Below are positions 57,232 through 64,000 of a stretch of DNA of 64,000 nt, in pieces (within the stretch, counting starts at the first letter, position 1; each line of letters starts with the position of its first letter). The notes under the pieces are model-generated. The model was given only the letters and a program-made list of their open reading frames with translations, did no database searches and was not told the DNA's origin. The position numbers and the translations under genes were made by a program. The stretch comes from Flavobacteriaceae bacterium. GTDB taxonomy: Bacteria; Bacteroidota; Bacteroidia; Flavobacteriales; Flavobacteriaceae. Where the stretch lies: assembly GCA_022428005.1 (NCBI GenBank), contig JAKMDI010000006.1, forward strand, positions 1-64,000, given 5' to 3'.

Positions 57232-58398
57232 ATGATATCAAAAAAAACTTTAAACTTATTGGGACTCATGATCCTGATTACATCCTGTGCTCCAGCGCCG
57301 GTAAACATCCTTATAACCAACAACACCGATCTATTAAGAGAGAATGAAGTGGTTGAAATCGCGCTGAATTCCCTGCCCGAACAAACCCGAGCAATCATTG
57401 ATGATATAGGTGTTTTTGACCCGTCGCAGAATAAATTTTTGACCACCCAGTTAATTGATAAAGATCAAGATGGGATTGTGGATGAACTTATATTTCAACC
57501 CCAGTTAAACCCCATGGAAACAAAAAGTTTTCAACTGAAGGTTCGGGAGCTTGATGAAGAAGCTATTGAGTATTGCTATTCAAGAATAGTACCCACACGA
57601 ATTGATGATTACACTTGGGAAAACGATAAAGTAGCCTTCAGGACTTATGGTCCCGCTGCACAATTGTTGGTGGAAGAAGGAAAAAAAGGAGGGATTATCT
57701 CCAGTGGATTTGACTGTTGGTTAAAAAAAGTTGACTATCCCATAATCAATAAGTGGTACAAAAACAGCGAGGAAAAAGGGATCAGCTATCACGAGGACCA
57801 CGGTGAGGGATTGGACAACTATCATGTGGGTATCAGTAGAGGTGCTGGAGGATTGGCCATAAAAGGAGAAGACGATCAGTATTTTGTTTCCAAAAACTTT
57901 ACTTCCCACAAAACCATTGCAACGGGTCCTCTTAGAACACTTTTTGAATTGGATTACGAGGATTGGCAAGGGCCCAATGGAGCTGTCTCTGAAAAGAAAA
58001 CCATCAGTTTGGACTACGGTAATAATTTGATGAAAATAGAGGTAGACATTGCGGGAACTGAAAACGTCGCTGCCGGGATCTCTCTTCAAGAGAATAATGG
58101 TACAGTACTCGACAGAAATAATATCGTGATTTACAAACAAAATCATTTTGAAACCATATTGAGTAATGCCATTTTAACCCCCCAAAAACACCATGAGGGC
58201 TACCATGTGCACAACCCGCAAATTCAGGATCAAAATCATGTATTTTTAGACCTTAAAGTCTTGAATCAGTCTTTGGTTTACTATGTAGGTTTCTATTGGT
58301 CAGAAAGCAATCAATTTTCCGATCACGATGCCTGGGAGCAATACCTCAATGAAATGGCAATAAAAATTGAAAACCCTTTACAAATAGATATTAATTAA
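57232..58398 (+). CDS. DUF4861-family lipoprotein of unknown function
   Basis: 388 residues, lipobox ITSC. It matches the DUF4861 pattern with an N-terminal PVNILITNN..LLRENEVVEI, then DKDQDGIVDELIFQ, YGPAAQLL, FDCWLKKVDYPIINKWY, HEDHGEGLDNYHVG and a C-terminal FYWSES..F.D..AWEQYL. Many aromatic and acidic residues suggest a beta-rich carbohydrate-active or -binding fold. Such genes recur in pectin and uronate loci, but no activity can be asserted here. It is the only surface or periplasmic lipoprotein between the transporter and the KDG genes, 21 bases after dctM and 8 before kdgK, so a role in handling imported uronates before uptake is a fair guess. Confidence 0.85.
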   Translation: MISKKTLNLLGLMILITSCAPAPVNILITNNTDLLRENEVVEIALNSLPEQTRAIIDDIGVFDPSQNKFLTTQLIDKDQDGIVDELIFQPQLNPMETKSFQLKVRELDEEAIEYCYSRIVPTRIDDYTWENDKVAFRTYGPAAQLLVEEGKKGGIISSGFDCWLKKVDYPIINKWYKNSEEKGISYHEDHGEGLDNYHVGISRGAGGLAIKGEDDQYFVSKNFTSHKTIATGPLRTLFELDYEDWQGPNGAVSEKKTISLDYGNNLMKIEVDIAGTENVAAGISLQENNGTVLDRNNIVIYKQNHFETILSNAILTPQKHHEGYHVHNPQIQDQNHVFLDLKVLNQSLVYYVGFYWSESNQFSDHDAWEQYLNEMAIKIENPLQIDIN

Positions 58399-58406
58399 TT
58401 TAAAGT

Positions 58407-59447
58407 ATGAGCAAAGTAGTAACTTTTGGTGAGATCATGTTGAGACTATCTCCACCAGGTCATTTAAGATTTTCACAAACCAATAACTTCGATGTGGTTT
58501 ACGGTGGTGGAGAATCAAATGTTGCGGTATCATTGGCCAATTATGGCGTTCCCGTAGAATTCGTGACCCGTTTACCTCAAAATGATCTTGGCGAATGTGC
58601 CAGGATGGAAATGCGAAAGCGGGGAGTAGGAACGGATCATATCGCTTTTGGAGGCGACCGATTGGGGATTTATTTTTTAGAAACAGGCGCCGTCAGCCGG
58701 GGGAGCAAAGTGGTATATGATCGCGCACACTCTGCCATGGCTGAAATTGAAAAAGGAATGATTGATTGGGATACTGTTTTTGAAGGGGTGGATTGGTTCC
58801 ATTGGACTGGTATTACACCTGCCATTTCTCAGGGTGCTGCAGACGCATGTTTGGAAGCTGTAAAAATTGCTAGTGATAAAGGAATCACCATCTCCACCGA
58901 CTTGAACTACCGCGCCAAGCTTTGGAAATACGGACAGCCTTCTGAGCCTATCATGACCGAATTGACCGCTTATTGCGATATTATTTTGGGTAACGAAGAA
59001 GATGCTGAAAAGCACTTTGGGATAAAACCAGAGGGCTTGGACATTACCACCCAAGGAGATCAAGTAAAAGCAGAAGCTTTCCAATCTGTTTGTGAACAGA
59101 TGATGCGCAAATTTCCAAAAGCAAAAAAAGTGATTACCACCCTTAGGGGATCAATTTCTGCTTCACACAATACCTGGGCGGGAATCCTCTACGACGGGAA
59201 CAATATCTATACCAGTACAGAATATCAAATAACTCATATTGTGGACAGAGTGGGAGGTGGCGATTCCTTTATGGGAGGGTTGATCTACGGATTGCTAAAA
59301 TATCCAGAAGATGACCAGAATGCATTGAATTTTGCAGTGGCTGCTTCTTGTTTAAAACACACCATCAAAGGCGATGCCAATTTGGTGACAGTAACCGAGG
59401 TTGAAAAATTAATGAGCGGAGACGCAAGTGGACGCGTAGCAAGATAA
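58407..59447 (+). CDS. kdgK: 2-keto-3-deoxygluconate kinase (PfkB family)
   Basis: Phosphorylates KDG to KDPG using ATP. 346 residues. N-terminal GGGESNVAVSLANYG and the ATP/phosphate motif DRVGGGD286SFMGG (with D286 the catalytic base) define the ribokinase/PfkB fold. FTDLNYRAKLW-like STDLNYRAKLW and ILGNEEDAEKHFG fit KDG kinase better than fructokinase. It is one of the central steps where both uronate branches meet. KdgA follows after 2 bases. Confidence 0.95.
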   Translation: MSKVVTFGEIMLRLSPPGHLRFSQTNNFDVVYGGGESNVAVSLANYGVPVEFVTRLPQNDLGECARMEMRKRGVGTDHIAFGGDRLGIYFLETGAVSRGSKVVYDRAHSAMAEIEKGMIDWDTVFEGVDWFHWTGITPAISQGAADACLEAVKIASDKGITISTDLNYRAKLWKYGQPSEPIMTELTAYCDIILGNEEDAEKHFGIKPEGLDITTQGDQVKAEAFQSVCEQMMRKFPKAKKVITTLRGSISASHNTWAGILYDGNNIYTSTEYQITHIVDRVGGGDSFMGGLIYGLLKYPEDDQNALNFAVAASCLKHTIKGDANLVTVTEVEKLMSGDASGRVAR

Positions 59448-59449
59448 AT

Positions 59450-60118
59450 ATGGCAAAATTTACACGAATAGAAGTAGTAACAAAAATGTCTGAAACGGGC
59501 ATGGTTCCCTTGTTTTACCACAGCGACATTGAGATTGCAAAAAAAACATTAAAAGCATGTTACGATGGAGGAGCAAGACTTTTAGAGTTTACGAGTAGGG
59601 GAGATTTTGCCCACAATATTTTTGAGGAACTCAACCAATACGCTCTTGCTGAACTCCCCGAGATGATCATGGGGGTAGGTTCTGTAACCGATGCTGCTGC
59701 TGCATCATTATACATGCAATTGGGTACTAACTTTATCGTAACACCGGTACTCAGAGAGGACATTGCTGTGGTTTGCAATCGCAGGAAGGTGTTGTGGTCT
59801 GCTGGATGTGGATCCCTTACCGAAATCGCCAAGGCTGAGGAATTGGGTGGTGAAATTATAAAACTCTTTCCGGGGAGTACCTATGGCCCAGGCTTTGTAA
59901 AAGCCATCAAAGGTCCACAGCCCTGGACCAGTATTATGCCTACCGGAGGTGTCAGCACCGAAGAAGATAATTTAAGGGGCTGGTTTGGAGCTGGCGTTAC
60001 TTGCGTAGGGATGGGATCCCAACTCATTTCCAAGGAAATATTGGCACAAGAAAATTATACAGGGCTTAAAGAAAAAGTGGCCGCTACGCTCTCATTAATA
60101 AAAAAAATAAGAGAATAA
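59450..60118 (+). CDS. kdgA: 2-keto-3-deoxy-6-phosphogluconate aldolase (KDPG/KHG aldolase)
   Basis: Cleaves KDPG to pyruvate and glyceraldehyde 3-phosphate through a Lys Schiff base. 222 residues (E. coli Eda is 213). E46 and R50 (EFTSRGD) and K138 (EIIKLFPGS) align with the catalytic Glu, Arg and Schiff-base Lys. SAGCGSLTEI and IMPTGGVS are the usual phosphate-binding loops. Its start is 2 bases after the kdgK stop. Confidence 0.96.
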   Translation: MAKFTRIEVVTKMSETGMVPLFYHSDIEIAKKTLKACYDGGARLLEFTSRGDFAHNIFEELNQYALAELPEMIMGVGSVTDAAAASLYMQLGTNFIVTPVLREDIAVVCNRRKVLWSAGCGSLTEIAKAEELGGEIIKLFPGSTYGPGFVKAIKGPQPWTSIMPTGGVSTEEDNLRGWFGAGVTCVGMGSQLISKEILAQENYTGLKEKVAATLSLIKKIRE

Positions 60119-60119
60119 A

Positions 60120-60962
60120 ATGAATCAAGACTACGAAGTTAGGTATGCTGTAGGCCAACGTGAGGCCAATCAAATGGGTACTCAAGCCCTGCGAGACGAA
60201 TTTTTAATAGAAGATGTTTTTGGCACCGATACCGTTAAGTGGGTGTACACCCATTATGACCGATATATGGCTGGAGGTGTTATTCCAAAATCAAAAAAAA
60301 TCTTTTTGGACACTCTGGATCCACTGAAATCTGATTATTTCTTGGAAAGAAGGGAAATGGGAATTATAAATATTGGCGGTAAAGGAACTGTTACTGCTGA
60401 TGGTACGGAATACAGCTTAGATTATAAAGAAGCCCTCTACTTGGGAAAAAGTACAAAAGAGGTGTTTTTTTCGAGTGACCAAAACAGTTCACCGGCAAAA
60501 TTCTACCTCAACTCTGCTCCTGCACATCATGCATACCCCAACAAAAAAGTGGGCAGGGATGATGCAGAAATCGTAGAAATGGGATCGGCAGAAACGGCCA
60601 ATGCAAGAACCATTAGGAAGTTGATAGTAAACAGTATTGTGGAGACTTGTCAATTACAAATGGGGATGACCGAGCTTAAATCTGGCTCTGTATGGAACAC
60701 CATGCCAGCCCACGTTCACGATAGACGAATGGAAGTTTATATGTATTTTGAACTTCCCGAGGATCAGGCGGTTTCTCATTTTATGGGAGCGCCAGATGAA
60801 ACCAGACATGTGTGGATGTCGAACGAACAAGCGATTATTTCTCCTCCGTGGTCCATTCACTCAGGATCAGGAACCTCCAACTATACTTTTATTTGGGGAA
60901 TGGCAGGAGAAAATTTAGATTATGGTGATATGGACGGTTGTCCCATTCCTGAATTAAGATAA
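60120..60962 (+). CDS. kduI: 5-keto-4-deoxyuronate isomerase
   Basis: Converts 5-dehydro-4-deoxyglucuronate, released by GH105 enzymes, to 2,5-diketo-3-deoxygluconate. 280 residues (E. coli 278). Zinc ligands H198, H200, E205 (PAHVHDRRMEVY) and H247 (WSIHSG) match the known site. HYDRYMAGG and ERREMGIINIGG are also characteristic. It lies directly before kduD, so the two form the unsaturated uronate branch. Confidence 0.97.
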   Translation: MNQDYEVRYAVGQREANQMGTQALRDEFLIEDVFGTDTVKWVYTHYDRYMAGGVIPKSKKIFLDTLDPLKSDYFLERREMGIINIGGKGTVTADGTEYSLDYKEALYLGKSTKEVFFSSDQNSSPAKFYLNSAPAHHAYPNKKVGRDDAEIVEMGSAETANARTIRKLIVNSIVETCQLQMGMTELKSGSVWNTMPAHVHDRRMEVYMYFELPEDQAVSHFMGAPDETRHVWMSNEQAIISPPWSIHSGSGTSNYTFIWGMAGENLDYGDMDGCPIPELR

Positions 60963-60966
60963 TATT

Positions 60967-61758
60967 ATGAGTACAAAACTCTTCGACTTATCGGATAAAG
61001 TAGCCCTGGTAACTGGCGCTACTCATGGTTTAGGACTGGCCATGGCCAGGGGAATAGGCCAAGCAGGGGCAAGCATTGTTATCAATGGAAACAGTTCGCA
61101 AGAGAAAATTGACAAAGCAGTAGCACATCTAAAAAACGAGGGGATCAATGCTTTTGGGTACCGTTTTGATGTGACTGATGAAAAAGCTGTTGTCGCCGCT
61201 GTTGCGCAAATTGAAAATGAGGTAGGTCCTATTGACATACTGGTCAATAACGCCGGAATTATTAAACGCACTCCGCTTGCAGAAATGGATTTAGCAGACT
61301 TCGAACAGGTGATTAAAGTTGATTTGGTCAGCCCCTTTATTGTCTCTAAAGTAGTAGTGGGCGGTATGCTTAAACGAAAGGCAGGAAAAATCATCAACAT
61401 CTGTTCGATGATGAGTGAATTGGGAAGAAATACAGTAGGGGCCTATGCTGCCGCCAAAGGAGGTCTTAAGATGCTTACTCAGAATATGTGTGTTGAATGG
61501 GCACCCCACAACATTCAGGTCAATGGAATTGGCCCGGGTTACTTCGCTACAGAACAAACCAAACCCATCCGTATTGCTGGCCATCCCATGAACGAGTTTA
61601 TCGTCAGCAGAACGCCAGCAGGTATTTGGGGTGACCCCGACGACCTTCAAGGCGCCGCTATTTTTCTGAGCTCTAAGGCCAGCGATTTTGTGAATGGTCA
61701 GGTGTTGTATGTAGACGGAGGAATCTTAGCAACCATAGGGAAGCCTTCCAACGAGTAG
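60967..61758 (+). CDS. kduD: 2-keto-3-deoxy-D-gluconate 5-dehydrogenase (SDR)
   Basis: Reduces 2,5-diketo-3-deoxygluconate to KDG. 263 residues. FDLSDKVALVTGATHGLG (cofactor motif), LVNNAGII and the catalytic Y160-A-A-A-K164 mark a short-chain dehydrogenase, and WGDPDDLQGAAIFLSSKAS.F is typical of KduD. Last gene of the uronate operon. The 31-base gap to the convergent galM gene shows no hairpin. Confidence 0.95.
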   Translation: MSTKLFDLSDKVALVTGATHGLGLAMARGIGQAGASIVINGNSSQEKIDKAVAHLKNEGINAFGYRFDVTDEKAVVAAVAQIENEVGPIDILVNNAGIIKRTPLAEMDLADFEQVIKVDLVSPFIVSKVVVGGMLKRKAGKIINICSMMSELGRNTVGAYAAAKGGLKMLTQNMCVEWAPHNIQVNGIGPGYFATEQTKPIRIAGHPMNEFIVSRTPAGIWGDPDDLQGAAIFLSSKASDFVNGQVLYVDGGILATIGKPSNE

Positions 61759-61789
61759 TAGGAATGTAATTCTGATTGTTTTTTATGGT

Positions 61790-62923
61790 CTACTCTGCCA
61801 AAGAAAACTGATATATGCTTTTGGTTTGATAAACCGCTCCTGGTGATAAAATCGTATTAGGGAATGTAGGTTGATTGGGACTATCGGGGAAATGTTGGGT
61901 TTCTAATGCAAAGGATTCACGGTACCCAAATTTATTCCCATTTTTTCCGACATCACTTCCGTCCATAAAATTTCCACCATAAAATTGAATACCAGGTTCT
62001 TCGGTAAAAATATCCATCTTTCTCCCACTTTTTGGATCTATAACACTCGCCGCCAAACTCATACCTCCTTCAGAGGGTTTATTCAACACAAAGTTATGGT
62101 CATAACCACCGCCATGCTTAAGCTGCTCATCGGATGCTTGTAAGTGCAGGTCACGTCCAATGGTTTTGGGTGTTCTAAAATCAAAGGGAGTACCTCCTAC
62201 CGATCGGATTTCCCCAGTTGGAATCAATGAGGGACCCACAGGAATAAACTGGTCAGCATTGAGCAACAATAAATGGTCATTTATGGTTCCATTGGCCTTT
62301 CCCGAAAGATTAAAAAAGGCATGATTGGTTAAATTAACTGGAGTGGCCTTGTCAGTCGAAGCTTCGTATTCAATGCTTAGTTGGTTGTCGTTAATCGCAT
62401 ATCGCACTGATACAGACAAGTTCCCAGGATACCCCATTTCTCCGTCTGCGGAAATATAGCGCATAGAGATGGAGCTCGCATCAACATCGGTTACCTCCCA
62501 TACTTGATTGTGAAATCCTTCTGGGCCACCGTGCAAATGGTTTTCATTATTGTTGATTGGCAGCTGATAAACCTCACCTTCCAATTCAAATTTTCCTAAT
62601 GCAATACGATTCCCATACCGACCAATCAGGCAGCCGTGATAGGGCGTATTCGCATGCTGGTAGTCATCGATACTTTTGAAACCCAAAACGATATCACCCA
62701 TAGCACCACTGTTGTCTGTGGTGAGTAGACTCACAATTCTTCCCCCATAATTGGTTATATAAACCTCAATCTGGTTGTTTTTCAGGTGGTAAAGGTCAGT
62801 AGTTTTACCCTTTATGGTTTTTTTAAATTCTTTAGCGTCTAACACAAATTCAGGTTTAGTATTCTGGGTACAAAATACAAACAATAATAAAAGAGAAAGA
62901 ATTAAAAACTGTTTTAAGTACAT
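61790..62923 (-). CDS. galM: Aldose 1-epimerase (mutarotase) lipoprotein
   Basis: 377 residues, lipobox LFVFC, so exported. The GalM fold is shown by NYGGRIVSLLT near residue 58, NLTNHAFFNLSG near 200 (with the catalytic-type His) and the catalytic base E341 in FALETQHFPDSPNQP. It interconverts alpha and beta anomers of free sugars. It follows the GH2 gene on the same strand after 22 bases, so the pair is probably co-transcribed, and an anomerase next to a beta-glycosidase is a common PUL combination. The uronate or galactose preference is not readable. Confidence 0.94.
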   Translation of the reverse strand: MYLKQFLILSLLLLFVFCTQNTKPEFVLDAKEFKKTIKGKTTDLYHLKNNQIEVYITNYGGRIVSLLTTDNSGAMGDIVLGFKSIDDYQHANTPYHGCLIGRYGNRIALGKFELEGEVYQLPINNNENHLHGGPEGFHNQVWEVTDVDASSISMRYISADGEMGYPGNLSVSVRYAINDNQLSIEYEASTDKATPVNLTNHAFFNLSGKANGTINDHLLLLNADQFIPVGPSLIPTGEIRSVGGTPFDFRTPKTIGRDLHLQASDEQLKHGGGYDHNFVLNKPSEGGMSLAASVIDPKSGRKMDIFTEEPGIQFYGGNFMDGSDVGKNGNKFGYRESFALETQHFPDSPNQPTFPNTILSPGAVYQTKSIYQFSLAE

Positions 62924-62945
62924 AAGCTATTATTAAATAATTGTT

Positions 62946-64000
62946 TTATTCCCTGTAAAGGTGTGTATGTATTTCTTTTAAAATTTCCTCGGGGATTTTA
63001 ATGACTTCCCTGTCATAGGTCATCAACCCATTCACTTCTCCCTCAACATCAGTCGTTTGGGTGTATACTGCACCAGATAAACCCTGCTTTTCTTTCATAT
63101 TGAGAATTTGTTTGAATTTATAGATATAATTTTTCAGTAAGTCTTCTGAAGTGTAATAAGTTTGGTAGCCCCAATTGGTCATCTCAGGGTTCCAAAGGTT
63201 TTTTTTCAGGGGCAATCCAATCCCACCAAACTCACCGATCACTGTTGCCCGATCTTGATGATAAGGAGGAATTGTCAGATCAACATCATAGGTATGGATA
63301 TCATAGATATCACCACAGTTTCGCAAAGACCAGCCACTGGTTGGCACCACCAAACGACTGGGATCTAAACCCTTCACCAAATCGCTAATTCTACAGGTGT
63401 CATATTGGCCCCATCCTTCATTGAATGGAACCCAAACAACGATACTGGGAGTATTGTAGTGAATGTTGATCATTTTTCTGAGTTCTTTCTCAAATTGAAG
63501 GGCTTCCTCCGTGTTTTTATTTAGATCATCTTCGTTTCTACCTACATACTGCAAATTGTCAAAATATCTTTTAACTCCTTTTCGGTTGGTGGTTGGGCCA
63601 TTTAATTTTTCCGCCATTTTTCCACCCGAGGGCATGTCTTGCCAAACCAAGATTCCCAATTGATCACAGTGATAGTACCAGCGATCGGGTTCAATTTTTA
63701 CATGTTTGCGAATCATGTTAAAGCCCATGGCTTTGGTTATTTCTATATCGTAACGCATCGCTTCATCTGACGGGGGGGTCAGTAGTCCTCCAGGCCACCA
63801 CCCTTGGTCTAGTGTACCATAATGAAAAAGGGGTTTGTTGTTGAGGAACATATATTTTACCCCTTTGTGATCTCCGAGACTTATTTTTCTCATCCCAAAG
63901 TAACTTTTTACTTCGTCAATCGTCTCTCCGTTTGGGTTTATTAGACGCAAATTGAGGTCATACAAATGGGGGGTTTCTGGTGACCAAAGCAATGGATTAT
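62946..64000 (-). CDS. GH2-family glycoside hydrolase (5' end beyond the window)
   Basis: Partial: 351 C-terminal residues are visible and the frame runs open through the window end at 64000, so the start lies outside. The last Ig-like domain (LLWSPETPHLYDL) leads into the TIM barrel, with acid/base E in VPFNEGWGQYD and nucleophile E in VIGEFGG, the classical GH2 retaining pair. Family members are beta-galactosidases, beta-glucuronidases and beta-mannosidases. The N-terminal barrel entry GFNMIRKHVKIEPDRWYYHCDQLG is typical. Given the uronate locus, a beta-glucuronidase is an appealing guess, but is not proven. Whether the protein is complete cannot be judged here. Confidence 0.9.
   Translation of the reverse strand, partial: NPLLWSPETPHLYDLNLRLINPNGETIDEVKSYFGMRKISLGDHKGVKYMFLNNKPLFHYGTLDQGWWPGGLLTPPSDEAMRYDIEITKAMGFNMIRKHVKIEPDRWYYHCDQLGILVWQDMPSGGKMAEKLNGPTTNRKGVKRYFDNLQYVGRNEDDLNKNTEEALQFEKELRKMINIHYNTPSIVVWVPFNEGWGQYDTCRISDLVKGLDPSRLVVPTSGWSLRNCGDIYDIHTYDVDLTIPPYHQDRATVIGEFGGIGLPLKKNLWNPEMTNWGYQTYYTSEDLLKNYIYKFKQILNMKEKQGLSGAVYTQTTDVEGEVNGLMTYDREVIKIPEEILKEIHTHLYRE

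Noticed and set aside
61759-61789. A bidirectional terminator between kduD and galM
   Set aside because: The gap is only 31 bases and shows no inverted repeat long enough to support one.
1-64000. CRISPR arrays, tRNA, rRNA, insertion sequences, prophage or attachment sites
   Set aside because: No spaced direct repeats, transposase or integrase motifs or recognisable RNA genes were found by eye. Small antisense open frames are shadows of the real genes.

Overview
The window looks like chromosome of a marine-type Bacteroidetes, most likely a flavobacterium. The signs are three SusC/SusD pairs with flavobacterial N-terminal carboxypeptidase-like domains, many lipoproteins and FAQ-type signal peptides, promoter boxes of the TAnnTTTG type, poor Shine-Dalgarno sequences and moderately AT-rich DNA. 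Genus cannot be told from sequence alone. Nothing here looks like phage, an insertion sequence, CRISPR, tRNA or rRNA. Practically the whole window is one large polysaccharide utilisation locus (PUL) for a sulfated, uronic-acid-rich glycan.

Layout: (1) 48-4946, SusC/SusD pair 1, closed by a terminator. (2) 5042-6235, a lone serine hydrolase of the beta-lactamase/family VIII esterase fold between two terminators. (3) 6342-28664, a tightly packed 14-gene, 22-kb operon with eight formylglycine-type sulfatases, a Tat-exported enolase-superfamily protein, a divergent GH92, a Gfo/Idh/MocA oxidoreductase, a GH105-DUF1961 fusion, a DUF4962/heparinase-type lyase and a PhoD-like phosphoesterase. (4) 28894-38857, SusC/SusD pairs 2 and 3, each preceded by a perfect palindrome containing GTGTTCGAACAC. 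(5) 39058-47287, two more heparinase-fold proteins, a BNR_4 beta-propeller protein (possible lyase), a second GH105 and a second PhoD-like enzyme. (6) 47288-48358 on the minus strand, a LacI-family regulator. (7) 48509-61758, a 12-gene uronate catabolic operon: MFS porter, oxidoreductase, mannonate oxidoreductase, UxuA, UxaC, a TRAP transporter (DctPQM), a DUF4861 protein, KdgK, KdgA, KduI and KduD. (8) 61790-64000 on the minus strand, aldose 1-epimerase and a GH2 enzyme cut by the window edge.

How the parts fit: lyases cut the chain beta to uronic acids, sulfatases strip sulfate, and GH105 enzymes release unsaturated uronate. KduI and KduD turn that into 2-keto-3-deoxygluconate (KDG). Saturated glucuronate takes the UxaC, mannonate oxidoreductase, UxuA route to the same KDG. 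KdgK and KdgA then give pyruvate and glyceraldehyde 3-phosphate. The exact polysaccharide is not determined. Ulvan-like, glycosaminoglycan-like and sulfated glucuronomannan-like substrates are all compatible. GH92 hints at mannose, and no rhamnose or hexosamine catabolism is visible here.

The most useful new observation is a shared operator, consensus GTGTnCGnACAC, just upstream of susC 2, susC 3 and the MFS/uronate operon next to the lacI-type gene. It suggests that one LacI regulator controls both glycan import and uronate catabolism. The most novel protein candidates are the GH105-DUF1961 fusion, the exported enolase-superfamily enzyme, the paired PhoD-like enzymes and the BNR_4 protein.
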